From: Hirsutella rhossiliensis
Taxonomy: Eukaryota > Ascomycota > Sordariomycetes > Hypocreales > Ophiocordycipitaceae
NCBI RefSeq assembly: GCF_020360975.1
Contig: NW_025408675.1
Location: 1,922,001-1,986,000 of the forward strand
Direction of reading: 5' to 3'
DNA: 64,000 bases
Shown here: positions 1-12,522 of the stretch, in pieces
Numbering within the stretch: the stretch's first letter is position 1
Layout of the letters: each line of letters begins with the position of its first letter
The notes under the pieces: generated by a model
Told to the model about the DNA's origin: nothing
Databases searched by the model: none
Seen by the model: only the letters and a program-made list of their open reading frames with translations
Made by a program: the position numbers and the translations under genes

Positions 1-932
1 ATCCCCTTAAGGGTAGCGATAGTAAATAGAGAGCGATTACTTTATAAGATTATAAAAGTAAATAAAGTTAAGGTCTTCTAAGCTTAGGCGCTATACCCTT
101 AATCTAAGATATCGATAGCGACGACTATACTTATTAAGGTTAGTAGCTTAAAAGAAGCTAATAAGCTCTATAACCTAGGCTTAGTCCTTAAAGTATAAAT
201 CTTTTAATATAAACCTTATAATAAGTTAGTCTAACTATAAAAGTATTATAATTACTATAAGTATAGCTATATCGCTAAATAGTATATATTAATATAACTC
301 TATAGCTAATATAAGAGTATAGTATATAATAAAGGTAAGGATAAATATAAAGCTAAGAAGGGTAAAATCCCGTATAACTATATCTTATACTAAAGGGACT
401 ACTTATTATAAACCTAAACTTACCTTATAGCGAATAAAGCCTAGGAAAAAGTAAAGGAAAACTACTTATAATAACCTTAATAGTTTATAAATACTTAGAC
501 GTATACTAAGTAATAAGTACTTTTTACCGTCGAAACCTAAGGCGTTCTTAAATCGACTATAGTCTAAAAGCAATAACTAAGTAGACCGCGCTAAGATATA
601 AGGTCGAGCTTAAGATACCCGCTAGCTAGTAAGGCTAAGGAGGCTAAACCGACTATAAATAATATTTATAGGTATAGTAAATAAAGAAGCGCTAAGAGAT
701 AAAGCGCCTCCTTTCTTATATAAACGACCCTTTTTACCTTAACCTTACCTATATATAACTAAAAGTATTATTCTAGAATATATAAAAGAGATATAAGTTA
801 GCTTAGTTAGCGCTTTACTACTAAGTCGGCTTTAACTTAATAGTATTATAAGAAGTAAAAGCTATACTAAGAAGCGGCCTCCCCTCCCTTAAAGTAGCGC
901 CTTATAGCTTAGTTTATAAGGAGGGGAGGTAC
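1..932 (+). mobile_element. LINE (Tad1/I-like non-LTR retrotransposon), 5' segment: end of ORF1 and start of ORF2, RIP-mutated
   Basis: First of three pieces of one LINE. It runs off the left edge of the window and is cut at 932 by a gypsy insertion. Bases 241-285 read as a decayed CCHC zinc knuckle with spacing C-x2-C-x4-H-x4-C; every Cys and the His is now Tyr, as TGC/TGT to TAC/TAT and CAC/CAT to TAC/TAT changes would produce. Such knuckles sit at the end of ORF1 in Tad1/I-type LINEs, where they bind RNA. Bases from about 740 should hold the ORF1-ORF2 junction. The reverse complement at 24,400-25,740 is a second copy of the same stretch and supplies the uninterrupted sequence across 932. 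The clade is inferred from architecture only. Confidence 0.7.
928..932. repeat. Target-site duplication of gypsy-1 (left copy, GGTAC)
   Basis: GGTAC directly precedes the left LTR and is repeated at 8,780-8,784 after the right LTR. The related minus-strand LINE copy near 24,410 has the site once (GGTATC on its complement). Confidence 0.9.
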
Positions 933-1381
933 TATTACGACCACGGCTACTAGGCCGCTAATAGTCGACCGCGTTAAGCATATAACACGGTCTAACGGAT
1001 AAATAGTCGGCACGACTATCTAATAGATATAGGATTAAGGGGATTATAGAGATCTAAGTAATCTAGGATTAACGAGATTACTACGCTTTATACGATCTAA
1101 CGTTAGGGATTATAGCTAGGCCTATAATCTAAGGATAGTCTCTATAGGTATATATAGCTACCTACTTTTACTTCTTTAGATAGATAGCTCTCTAGCTTTT
1201 AATATAGATCTTTATTACGATTTATCTCTAATTCTAATTACCTAGTTATAGTCTACGGTCTATGACCTCTAAATTATTACTAACGTAATATACTTATTAT
1301 TGCTTAGACTACGCCCTATTATATCTACTAATATAAACCCCTTAATAGGTTTATCCCTTAGGAATAATACCGGTCGTTATA
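933..1381 (+). repeat. Left LTR of gypsy-1
   Basis: 449 bp, same length as the right LTR. Differences between the two that I compared are mostly C/T or G/A transitions, as expected from RIP acting separately on each copy. The ends are near inverted repeats (TRTTACGACC and GGTCGTTAYA). Confidence 0.93.
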
Positions 1382-1479
1382 TATTAAAAGCTCTTATTTA
1401 GTATAATACCGCGTTACTCTAAGTAATATCGTAACTATTAATATACCTATATAGTAAGCTAGATTAACTAACTCTAGAG

Positions 1480-4400
1480 CTACTATATTGCCTTAGGATA
1501 TAATACGCGAGATTATTACCCTTTAATATAAGGTATAGTTACTTAGGAACGAAGGAGGTAATAGATAAGTTAGGGACCTTAGAGAAGTAGTTAAACTAAA
1601 ATAGCTAAGACTATTTAACGGTACTTACGGCACGCTTCGAGACTTTCTTACCTAACTTAAAGCCTACTATTAGTTTTACCCTACTAAACTCTTAGACCTA
1701 GTCGAAAAGGTACTCTACGTAGGAAATTATTTATCTAGAACGGCACTTACTTAGTTTAGACCTATTATAAGGGACTTTCTCGATAATTAACTAGCGCGAC
1801 GAGATAATAAAATAGATAAAGTCTTTACTAGTTTCTAAGGATTCGAAGAAGCTATTACGAAGGTATTTAAAATAACTAACGAGGAACGAGAAGCTAAATA
1901 AAAACTTTGAGAACTCCGATAAAGGATCTTAGTATCGGATTATACTATAAAGTTCCGTTAAGTTACCTTAAAGCTTAATTAGGACGACGAACCCCTTATA
2001 TTACGATTCTACGATAGGCTTAAAGAAGAAGTTAAGGACGAGCTCTATAAGGAAAATCGACCTAATAACCTCTCGGACTATATTACTATAGTAGTATAAA
2101 TTAACGATAGATAGTATACGCGACGCTAAGAAAAGAAATAAGGAAGAGGAAACTAAAACCCTTCCTATAGAAATAACTTTAGCCGACGCGCTAACTATAA
2201 GAAGAAGCGCGAAACTCCTATTACCTATGCCTATATAACTAACCTAAGTAAGATAGATCTAGATATAATATAGAAAAGTAAAGGAAAGTATTTTAACTAT
2301 AGGAAACTTAGATATTACTTTAAAGAATATAGATAACCTTATAAGGAGAAGAAAACCTACCAGGCACTAGCCCTAGAAGGTAAGAAATACTTAAACGCTA
2401 TTAATAGATAGGAACTAAAGTATAAACTCCTTAGTTAGACTATATACTACGACGATAAATATATAGTATACTTAAGCGATAAAAATAGTACTAGATAGTT
2501 CCTAAAGCTACTAAAAAAGACCCTTATAATAATATAATAAAGGGATCCTAAAATATAGAAATAAGTTAAATTTATAGAACCGGAATACCCTTATCTTAAA
2601 GGAGTCTCTTAAGACTAGATTAGGAAGAATGGTAAATAATTCTAGGAAGATATATAAAATAAAAATCGATAATAATAATAGGTAGTCTATAAATAATATA
2701 ATAAAGAAGATATAGACGTAGCCCTTATACTTATAAAACTTAGATAATAACCTAAGGAGGAATAACGAAGTATCGACGATATAAGCTCTAAAGAATAAGA
2801 AATACCTAGAGAAACGGAAGATAAGAACGAACTTATATTACTACCCTCGCTACTAAGGGAAAATACTATAATTAGAGAATACGCTCTATACTTTAAAGAA
2901 TTTAAAGAAATACTTAAAATTAAAACCTAATAAATACCTTAAATTCTTACGGAAAACTAATAAGCTATATTAATTCGATATTAACTAGTACTACGTAGAG
3001 GAGACTATACTATAGCTATCGCTATAGTCGATACCTTTATAGCTCTATAACGAGAATAGTAACTATAAGGAGAATTTAAAGACGATTTATAAATACTACT
3101 TACTTATAAGTACTATAAGTATATTTTATAGATATTATACGTCTACCTAGATTATATAATATACTTCTAGATAAAGGCACGATATAACGCCTTCCTAGTT
3201 AGGTTTAAAGGATAAGTACTTTTAAAACCCTACTTAAGTATAGAACTAAACTACTAGAAAATCGATTAACGCTACCTAAACGACTAAGTTATATTATTAG
3301 AACCCGATTATAGCACGCTACTTAAATACTATAATAATTATAGTTTATTAATAAGATATCTTTTAGAGATATATAAAATCTATAGATACGCTAAAATAAA
3401 GGAATAGTATAACGCTACTCGCTCTAAGATATCTAAACCCTTAATCTTTTAAAGACTTATATAATAAGTTAAATATAATAAAGAAAATTATAATAAATAT
3501 ATATACCTAAACTATAGAATTTATAAATACGAAAAAGTATAAGTATAGTATAAACGATATAACGGTATACTAAAAGATTATTAGTAATATATATAAAGGC
3601 TATAAGCTATATTTAACTAAGGAAGAATTAATATAGAAATATTACGTAAAAAATAAAAAGACGCTAAACGAAAACTTAACCTTTAATATAAAAACGAATA
3701 GAATTATAAAGTATAGTACGTAATTAACTATAAAGTAGTATAATATAAACGATATAGCGTTAAGAAATAAGAAATCTTTAATTAGCTATAAGAAATTAGT
3801 CTCTTAAGCCCTAATATAATACTACGCGATAAAAATATAAAGAAATAATATTAATAATAAATTGAAGAAGAATACCTAAATAAAACGAATAAGGACTAGG
3901 TAAAAAACGAGGTACGCTATCTATAAAAGGGCTATAGACTAGTATAATATAATAAGATCTAAGGACCCTATATATAGTAATAATAAGCTATAGCGACTAA
4001 ATAGTATTAGATATTTAAATCGCGGGATATTATATATATATACTTTTAAACTACGGCGTAATAGGTAACTATATTTTACCTAGAGTCGTTAATCGTTACC
4101 GATTTATATAAAGATATAAGATAGATCTATATAAACTTATAAATATTAAAGGAGAGGCCTTTAACTATAATAATAGAATTATTAATATAAAGATTAATTA
4201 CCTTAATATTAATATCTAGGGCTACGATAAACGAGTTAACTTCGATATTATAGATATTAAAGAACACGACCTTATATTAAGGCTTTTATAGCTATAGGAG
4301 AGCAACCTATTAATTAACTAGAAAACTAGCTAGCTATATTAAGATAAAGACGTAAGTTTCTAAGACTAGTAGATTTAAGAGAAAGTAAAATTTTACGATA

Positions 4401-7400
4401 ATTTAGCTACTAAATAGGATAAAAGGGATAACCGTTTAAGTAAATTAGTATAGGCTTTAGCAATATAAACGAAAATAGTAACTAAACTAGCGGATATAAT
4501 AAAATCGACTAATAAGACCTATATACTAACTAATATAGCTATATAACCTAGTATCCGATATAAATAAAATAAAGGATATATTACGAAGATTTAAAGAGTT
4601 ATTGCTACTTTAAGGAAAGACCTTAAATAAATTAATAAAGAGCTTAAGTTAAGAGAAACTAGCTTTTGAGAGAAAGAATAAAGCCTATAAGATAGAATAA
4701 AGAATATCCCCTAGGAATACCGGAAATATAATAAACTCTTTAAAGAAGAACTTAAGATAGGGTTACTTAAATATAGCTAATAGGACTACGAAATTTATCT
4801 TAAGGATAGAATAACGCCGACGTTCTATAAAATCTATAACTTAAACGAAAAGCAACTATAAACGCTACGCGACTACCTCGACGAGAATCTACGAAAAGGA
4901 TATATATAAATATTAATATCTAAAGTAGGCTATCTAGTTATATTTATTTTAAAGAAAAACGGTAAGCTATAACTAGTTATCGACTATAGACGCTTAAACG
5001 ATATTATAATAAAGGACTAAATACTATTACCGCTTATATCGGAACTATAAGATCGACTATATAGTAAAAAATAGTTTATAGCCCTTAACCTTAAAGGCGC
5101 CTATAACTTAATACGTATAAAAAAGGAACGCGAATAGATAATAGCCTTTAAAACGAAATTCGGACTATTCGAATATCTAGTAATAATATTTAGACTTATA
5201 AATATACTAGCTACCTTTTAATAGATAATTAATAATATCCTTTATAAATACTTAGATATCTTTATAGTAGTATACCTAGATAATATCCTGATCTTCTTAG
5301 ATACCCTAGAAGAATATAAGGAATACGTCTATAAGGTACTCTATATACTTTAGAATATAAAGTTACTAGTTAAACTAAAGAAAAGTAAGTTCTATATATA
5401 AAAAGTAGACTTTCTTAGATATACGATCTTACTAAGAGAGATATAAATATAATAAGATAAGATTAACTTAGTTAAAGAATAGCTAACGCTAAAGAACGTT
5501 AAGGACGTATAAAGTTTCCTAGGATTTATAAATTACTACCGACGATTTATTAAAGATTTCGGAAAGATTATAGTACTACTATATCTTAATAAAGAAGGAA
5601 AAAGAATTTATATAGGACGATAAAGCTAATAAAGCTTTTAAATATATTAAGACTACGATTATATAAGAACTAGTCTTAACTACCTTCGATCTAAAACGAT
5701 AAATCGAACTCGAAACCGATATATTAGACTTTACTTTAAGAGTATAAATCGGATAAAAAGATAATAAAGGAAGACTACGACTAATTATATTCTACTCGAA
5801 AAAGCTATATAGCGTAGAACTTAATTACCCTATCTACGATAAAGAATTCCTTATAATTATTTAAGCTTTTAAGGAATTTCGATACTACCTTCTTAAAAGT
5901 AAATATAAAGTTAAGGTCTATATAGACTATAAGAATATCTTATATTTTATAACGACGTAATAGTTAAACGGACGATAGATCTAATAGGCCGAATACTTAT
6001 TAGAATTTAACTACGAAATAATCTATAGAAAAGGAATAGAAAACGGTCGAGCTAATACCCTTAGTTAACGAAGTAACTATAATATAGGGGCACCTATAGC
6101 GAAAGGATAGCTCTTAGAAATTAATAAAAATAGGAACTACTAGTAACGATAGCTAAATATAATATTTAAAGTATAACCTAACGACTCGACTTACTAAAAG
6201 ATCTTAAAATAGATAAAAGAATATAAAGTACTAAATAGATATAATATAGGATATTTAGAAGTTCTAATATATAAAAATAAAATCTAGATACTACTAGAAT
6301 TACGAGATAAAGTTATATAAGATATATATAAATATCTAATATATAGATACTAGGGAATCTAAAGAATAATAGAATAAATTAAACGATAATATAACTTCTT
6401 ATAGCTTAAAGAAGTAGTATAATAAGTTATTAAAAAATATAAACTTTACGTACGAAGTAAAGCTAAACGATATAAACTATACGGAGAATTATAACCGCTA
6501 CTAGTACTAGAGAAACTATAGGATTTAATAGCTTTCGACTATATTATAAAGCTACTACCGTTAAAAGAACCTATAACTAACGTTAAGTATAATAGTATAT
6601 TTATTATTACCGATAGATTAACGAAGTATAAATACTTTTTACTATATAAAGAAGTAAGTAATATAAAAGAGCTAGTATATATATTCCTATAAATAATTAT
6701 TAGTAATTATAGACTACTAAATAAGATTATCTTTAATAGAGGAAGTATATTTACAGCTAAGTTTTAGTAAGCTCTTATAGTATAATTAGGGACGAAATAT
6801 AAGCTTAGTATAGCTTATTACCTATAAATAGATAGATAAATAGAACGACTTAACTAAACGCTTAAATAATATTTATAATACTATATTAGCTATAAATAAA
6901 ACGATTAAGTTAAATAGCTACTAATAACGTAACTAGCTTATAATAGCTTAGTTACGGAAATAACTAAGCTCTTACTAGTATATACTAATTATAGATATAA
7001 CCTAGAAGTATTTAAGGTTACTCGATAAGGACTATAAGCGGAATAAGCGATACTATAAGTAGATTAGCTATAAAAATTATATAAAGAAATATAATAAGAA
7101 CTTTAATTTATTAGAGAACGAATATCTACTTACTATAATTAGAAAAGATTATAGGGACTAATCTTTTAAGAGAGAGATATAGTCTACCTTATATAACGAA
7201 ATATTAAAATAAAACGACTAAGTAATAAATTAGATTTTAAGAAACTTAGACTATTTAAGGTTAAGGAAACTATTTTAAAAGTTAACTATAAACTTTCGCT
7301 ACTAATAATAATACGGATATACCTAATATTTTATATCTTATTATTAGAACTAGCGCTACGAAACGCTAAACTATAGGAAAAAATTAAAGTCGATAATAAT

Positions 7401-7530
7401 TAAGAATATAAAGTAGAATAAATACTAGATATAAGAAAATAAGGTTAGTAATAAGAATACCTTATTAAGTAGAAGGGATATAGACTAGAGGAAAATACCT
7501 AGGAACTACTTAAGCACTTAACTTACTACG
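1480..7530 (+). pseudogene. gypsy-1 gag-pol (zinc knuckle, RT, RNase H, integrase, chromodomain), stopped by RIP
   Basis: Boundaries are approximate. Near 2,285-2,335 a Gag zinc knuckle can be read with its Cys residues changed to Tyr. The RT core lies at about 4,980-5,310. It includes the VIDYRRLN motif and, at about 5,270-5,300, YLDNIL, which is the catalytic YLDDIL box with one Asp changed to Asn. The integrase core is at about 6,590-6,900 and contains DRLTKY, a decayed DRGSxFT, and ERLNQTL with the catalytic Glu kept. A chromodomain (EYKVEQILDIR, then YLIKxKGY and ENTxEP) occupies about 7,400-7,520. In the family, the RT copies the RNA, the integrase inserts the cDNA, and the chromodomain directs insertion to heterochromatin. 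Frames are kept, and the damage I see is mainly transitions creating TAA/TAG. Confidence 0.88.
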
Positions 7531-7544
7531 GCTCTTTACTTCGA

Positions 7545-8240
7545 TAATTTTACTAGAAGGTTTAGGAGGGATTAAAGGACTAAGATCTATAAACTCCTTA
7601 CTAATACTAAACGAGGACTAATTCGCCTCGTTAAGAACGCCTAATAATTATAAGTTATTTACTACCTAATACTTATACGTATTAAGCGTAGGTAAAACGC
7701 TATCCTCGGTATTTACTTCTTAGATACTATAACGAAATAACTTAGAACTTTTTTCCTTTATATAATTCCGAATCTTTTAGATACGAGCTAAACGATTAAC
7801 GGCGATAGATATTTACGACTAAAGATTCGTAAGCTATGCCTAAAGCTCTAATAAGGGTTCCCTAGCTTCCTCCTCTTTAGAATATAGCCTACGCTACTCC
7901 GCTAATAATTTAGTTACTAAAAGAAATATATTAGCTACTATATATAGAAAGAATTAAAAGACACCTATAAAAAGAGGCTACTAAAATACTATTATAATAG
8001 GGACGACTACTAGTAATATAATTATTATAGCGCGAAGAATTTTCGGCTATCTAATAATTTATCTTCTTTGCCTTAAAGTATCGAGTATACGGTATATTAG
8101 TAGGATCTTTACTTAAGTCGATATATTCGGTAAGAGTAGCGCGCTTAGAGGCTTTTCGGGAACGATTTTTTAGTATACGACTAGATATACTATTAGTAGT
8201 ATATCTTAAAAGGATAAAGAGATAAGGAACGATATACTTA
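7545..8240 (-). pseudogene. Antisense ORF in gypsy-1 between chromodomain and 3' LTR: Cys-rich segment plus coiled coil
   Basis: On the strand opposite to pol, a frame can be followed through about 690 bases. The N-terminal part (about 8,170-7,990) carries Tyr positions that look like decayed Cys. It is followed by a heptad-like stretch rich in Leu, Glu, Gln and Arg (about 7,920-7,740, with LLELQAQLTNLQSQI readable). An Asp/Leu-rich C-terminal part ends near 7,545. I recall antisense ORFs of this Cys-rich plus coiled-coil style in fungal gypsy elements, annotated as hypothetical proteins; that is recollection, not a search. No function is assigned, and boundaries are approximate. Confidence 0.5.
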
Positions 8241-8330
8241 CGTATAACGCGATAAGGGTATATTTATATACGGCGGCTAAGGCAGCTATAGTAGGTCTTA
8301 CGGATAAGACTAAAAGGAGGGGAGATATCG

Positions 8331-8779
8331 TATTACGACCATAGCTACTAGGCCGCTAATAGTCGACCGCGTTAAGCACGTAACACGGTCTAACGGATAA
8401 ATAGTCGGCACGACTATTTAATAGATATAGGATCGAAGGGATCGTAGAGATCTAAGTAATCTAGGATTAATAAGATTACTATACTCTATATAATCTAATA
8501 TTAGGGATTATAGCTAGGCCTATAATCTAAGGATAGTCTCTATAGGTATATATAGCTACCTACTTTTACTTCTTTAGATAGATAGCTCTCTAGCTTTTAA
8601 TATAGATCTTTATTACGATTTATCTTTAATTCTAATTACCTAGTTATAGTCTATAGTCTATAACCTCTAACTTATTACTAACGTAATATACTTATTATTA
8701 CTTAGACCACGCCCTATTATATCTATTAATATAAACCCCTTAATAGGTTTATCCCTTAAGAATAATACCGGTCGTTATA
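8331..8779 (+). repeat. Right LTR of gypsy-1
   Basis: 449 bp, collinear with 933-1,381. It is followed by the second GGTAC target duplication at 8,780-8,784 and then LINE sequence. Confidence 0.93.
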
Positions 8780-8784
8780 GGTAC

Positions 8785-10365
8785 GCGCTATATATATATA
8801 AAAGGCTTAGGCTAAGGACTTAGTCGCCTTAGTCTAGACTAAACTAAAGTAAGGTAATTTTTAGGGATAGTACTAAACTATATATAATTTACTTACTACT
8901 AAGGGCCGTAAGGGCTAGAGTATTATATAACCTAAGCGTAATTAAACTAAAGCACCCTATAGTAATAGTAAGGGACTTTAATATCTATTACTTACTTTAG
9001 GACGGATATAATAGAACCTTAGATAGCGCGATATAACTTATATAAAAGGTAATAAGATTATAACTTAAACTTACTACCTTAAGAAGGGAGTATATAAGAT
9101 TTTTCTATAGCTAAAGAGATAGTACTATTAACCTAGCTTAAGTAATACTAAAATCTAAGATATAGTATACTAGGCCTAACCTAGACCTAACTAGGTTAGA
9201 CTATATCCCTTAGACTATTATATTATAGGTTAATACTTAAGCTTAGGTACCTAAACTAGCTTTAAGGTAAAAAGAAGTAAAGGTAAAGCTAGTTAAAGCT
9301 AAGACTATATCCTAGCTAAGACTATACTAGCTAATACTCTAAACGCTTAAGGATATCGACTAAGACCTAGACTATATCTTTATTACTTTAGCGTAGATCG
9401 CTATAGCTATAGTTCCGCGCTAAGGGTAAGTATTATTTAAAGGCAATATATAGTTTACCTTAAAAGTAAGGAGGGTAATAAGGGAGGCTAAGAAGGTAAG
9501 GAGGAAGTATAAGCGGGAAAGGAGTAAGGTAAACTAAGTAGACCTATATAAAGCGTTTATAGCTTAGAAGCAGACTATTTATAAGGCGAGGAGGGCCTAT
9601 TAGCGCGAGTTCTTAAAGGAATTTAACGCTAATAATACTAAGCTCTAGAATATAAAAAGGTAAGCTAGACTCTATAATAAGCTATTACTAGAACCGACTT
9701 ATATCCTACCGCTAGTTAAGGAAAGTAAGGACCGACTAATAAAAACCTTTAAAAGGAAGGCCTAGATATTAGCCGCTAAGTTCTTCTTATTAAAGGTAGG
9801 TATAACCTAAGGGCTACCTTAGCCTATAGCTAAGGCGACCTTTATAATTAACTAATAGATCTAGCTAGCTAATATCGTAGTAGCGCTAAGTAAGATAGTA
9901 AGCTAGAAAGTAGCGGGCTTAAATAGCGTCCTTTTAAGGTTTATTAAGAAGTATAAACTAGTCTTAGTCTAGTAACTAGCTATAATCTTTAATACCTATA
10001 CCTAACTCTTATATTTCTTAAAATAGTTTTATAGTATAAATATAGTAGTAATCTAAAAGCTAGGTAAGAGGCTAGAAGCTTACTATATAGTAAGGGGATA
10101 AAAACGAATTTCCCTTTTACCTATAGTAAGGAAAGTACTTAAATAGATACTAGCTTAAAGGATTATAAGAGTAATAGAGGTAAACGATATCTTATTAAAT
10201 AGATAAATAAGGAATAAAAGAGAGCGCTTTATAAAAGTAGCGATCTTATTAGTAACGGAACTAATATACGCGACCTAGGCTTAAAGGGGTATTATATTAT
10301 TCCTATAGCTAGATATTAAGGGCGTATTTAATACGGTTAACTATAATAAGCTTATAAGGGAACTA
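8785..10365 (+). mobile_element. LINE, middle segment: ORF2 endonuclease and first part of reverse transcriptase, RIP-mutated
   Basis: Continuation of the LINE after the gypsy-1 insertion. An APE-type endonuclease can be read. At about 8,968-9,003 there is a VRDFN motif, the decayed GDFN of this nuclease family, followed by a decayed HPLW. The RT begins near 9,950, and 10,308-10,365 reads LDIKGVFNTV, matching the LD(I/V)xGAFD core of LINE reverse transcriptases. ORF2 normally nicks the target and copies the LINE RNA in place. The Fot1 transposon interrupts the RT at 10,364. The frame is intact apart from TAA/TAG codons at former Gln and Trp positions. Confidence 0.85.
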
Positions 10366-10466
10366 CCCGTTGATCTTGGTGTGGGGCCACAGCAGCCCAA
10401 CTAAGTGTCTTCGCCACTTAGTTGGCCCAAAAAATCCGGCACAGCCCAAAAAATCCGGCACAGCAG
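10366..10466 (+). repeat. Left terminal inverted repeat of Fot1-like element (101 bp)
   Basis: Identical over all 101 bases to the reverse complement of 13,056-13,156; it starts CCCGTTGATC. Inside are an 11-bp hairpin (arms 10,397-10,407 and 10,415-10,425, 7-nt loop) and a 19-bp unit repeated head to tail (10,426-10,444 and 10,445-10,463). Such subterminal repeats are candidate transposase-binding sites; this role is inferred. Confidence 0.97.
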
Positions 10467-10738
10467 GGTCCTCAATTTGGGGTGCAAAATCAAGGGAAAT
10501 TCTACGCTTCGCTTCATGGTGCCGTCAATGCGACTTCAAATAGCTAAAATATACATGTGATCAATAGCTGCGGATCACCTAAAGACGCAAGTAACAACGA
10601 AAAGTGAAAAAAATCACGTCTTTGGGCCTATTTAGGAGCTGCCGCCTTCCAGTCGAAGAGATAGGAAGACCGCGTTTGTGAGTCCAAATAGACGTATTAT
10701 GTAGTAATTTCGCCTGTTGTGCGTCTCTGAGAGCTATT
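10467..10738. other. Fot1-like element: non-coding stretch between left repeat and transposase stop
   Basis: About 270 bp of un-mutated sequence with normal CA/TG content. I see no ORF or recognisable signal apart from its position as 3' UTR of the transposase. Confidence 0.6.
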
Positions 10739-11107
10739 TTATCCATACCTGTGTTCCTGGAGCGTCTGCTGTATCTTGTTGGACGATCGGGTGCGCGGTC
10801 GAGGGCATGGTGTATCGACTACCGCTTCAACCGCTGCTAACGGCGGCGATGAGGGTATATTCTCTTGCGTGTCGAGTAAATTGTCCTCGTCTTCATCGTC
10901 GGCGCCATCCTCACTATGTTTGTCAAGATCGAGGCCTGTGAAATAGACGGTATCGTCACTGCCGGGCAACGACGACATATCTGTAAGTGGGCGAGGTCGG
11001 GTCGCTGCGCGCGCCCTGACATCTCTGGCGGAGTTATTTCTCTTCGTGGTATCATAGAAAAGGATTCCTTGGATGGCTCTTTGAGCTCCCGCATGAGGGT
11101 ATCGCAA
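10739..11107 (-). pseudogene. Transposase piece: acidic C-terminal tail
   Basis: From the A4 run at 11,058-11,061 this frame reads SFFYDTTKRNN, then an acidic stretch with EDGADDEDEDN, and stops at 10,739. I prefer it over the competing frame because of its acidic/Ser/Pro character, similar to tails of related proteins. That choice is an inference; the competing frame stays open to 10,837. Confidence 0.55.
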
Positions 11108-11523
11108 CTTTGCTCCAGAGTGTAGAACTCAACGTCTCGTCCCGTAAACTCTAGCCAGGGCTTAAAGTTCAATGTCTTGACTCTGCCATTGACTAACTGC
11201 TTCTTCCCGACTTTATAGTCTTCTCGGATCTTCTGCATCTCTCCACGAACTCGTTTAAGATGCATCCTTATCTCCTGGCGCGTTTGAAGCCGGGTTTGCT
11301 TTGCCTGGAGCTCCTCATACTCCCGGGTGATGTCGGCCATGCTGGAGCTCGTGATAAACTCTCCGCGCGGCCTGACAATCTTGCCTCTCTTCATTCGATT
11401 CGCATACGCCTGGGTTCGGCTATTCTTATCGCTGACTATGCCCTGGGAATGTGACGCCATCGCGATAGACTCGGTGTTCACTTTCGCAAGAACCCGCAAG
11501 TTTTCTCGTGATGGCGAGCTCAT
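10837..11523 (-). pseudogene. Transposase piece: basic, helical C-terminal region
   Basis: Starts SSPSRENLRVLAKV, overlapping the stop of the preceding frame (ATGA). It continues through a basic segment (about 11,410-11,370) and a Glu/Gln/Arg-rich coiled-coil-like helix (about 11,330-11,200). Fot1-type transposases often carry a variable basic tail here. The last third of this frame (after about 11,058) is probably out of frame, because the neighbouring frame has the acidic tail. Confidence 0.75.
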
Positions 11524-11659
11524 GAGGGCCCATACCGTTGCCGGATATCATTGAGGGCATCCGCGGCGACTTGGAAACGCGTCTCCGAGGGTAGGAGCGA
11601 GGCGTATGCAGGATTGATCGGCTGCTGTTGTCGTAGCTGCTCGTGGAGGATCTTGGTGA

Positions 11660-11902
11660 TCACCGGCGCTGGGTCGACAGGAAAGAGGCCTGTTTTTCAA
11701 ATGCCGCCATAATGTTATGCCGCGTGAAGCCAGCCTCATATACGTCCTGAAAAGCTGTGAGGAAGTTGACCCGCGAAAATGATATGTTGCCTTCTGCGAG
11801 CGACTTCCGAAGCGCTTTCTGATGTGCTGACTTTAGTGGCTGGAATACCCCAACATCAAGCGGCTGCATGAGGTGGGTGGAATGTGGAGGAAAATAGCAA
11901 TG
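11660..11902 (-). pseudogene. Transposase piece: end of DDE domain with third catalytic Asp
   Basis: Contains PPHSTHLMQPLDVGVFQPLK, one of the most conserved strings in pogo/Fot1 transposases, with the third catalytic Asp at 11,855-11,857. A helical segment follows (NIMAAFEKQ). The frame ends at a TGA at 11,660-11,662. The expected continuation (TGLFPVDPAPVITKIL) is in another frame from the T5 run at 11,693-11,697 and runs to a TGA at 11,520-11,522. Confidence 0.9.
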
Positions 11903-12522
11903 ATGATATCAAACTTGATACAATACTCAGCAAAGTCAAGGGTGGTATGCCCTGTAAAGCCATCCACAACAAGCAATCGGTAGATCTTCTCGTCGTCAGG
12001 CCGTTGGTTTGGCGGCGCCTCCACGCGACTCATCCCCATGTTGGGGCGCCGAAGATGCTCGTCACAGCCGAACCACTCTTCCAGCGAATTTCCTGACTGT
12101 TTTGCTTGCGCTGACGATGCCCAAGACCAGCAGTTGAAATGCCTTGCCCACTCAAGGTGTATCTCTGCGTTGGAAAAGCCAGTTGGCGACTGGGCAAACC
12201 GTACGCCTGTCATGATGTCGATGCCGGCCCAGTTGGTGGTAGGGTAATGTTGGAAAACAAGCCAGGGTGGAAGAGAGTCCCCCACTGCGTTAACTGAGGC
12301 AATTACCGTGCAGGATTCTCGGTTTGCTGGGTCTAAAACTCGGGGCCGGGTGCTCTTGACTCTAGTGGTGCGCGTGATGAGAACTTGGATGCGTTCTCGC
12401 AGGCACCCAATGCGTATTCCGGCCTCGTCTTCATTCCAGATCTCTGAACTGCCAATACGGTAGCTGGTGATGATTTCTCGAAGCTTTGAGTAGAAAAATT
12501 CGACTTCTTCTACCCGTGGGCT
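11833..12522 (-). pseudogene. Transposase piece: DDE domain with first and second catalytic Asp
   Basis: The frame is open from 12,522 to the stop at 11,833. It contains IWNEDEAGIRIG (first Asp), a conserved ANRES/TVI strand, NAVGDSLPPWLVF, and RLLVVDGFTGH (second Asp). These are landmark motifs of the pogo/Fot1 DDE_1 superfamily. After about 11,890 the frame drifts to non-family residues, while the adjacent frame takes up PPHSTHLMQPLDVG. Confidence 0.9.

Larger units (their letters stand above)
933..8779 (+). mobile_element. Ty3/gypsy LTR retrotransposon with chromodomain (chromovirus), full length, RIP-inactivated ('gypsy-1')
   Basis: Complete 7,847-bp element inserted in the LINE. Both LTRs are 449 bp and begin with a decayed TGTTACGACC and end GGTCGTTATA. 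The 5-bp target duplication GGTAC lies at 928-932 and 8,780-8,784, and the LINE reads on across it. The internal order is zinc knuckle, reverse transcriptase, RNase H, integrase, chromodomain, which defines Ty3/gypsy chromoviruses. Stops are distributed as expected from CAA, CAG and TGG decay. An additional ORF lies antisense between the chromodomain and the 3' LTR. Confidence 0.93.
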
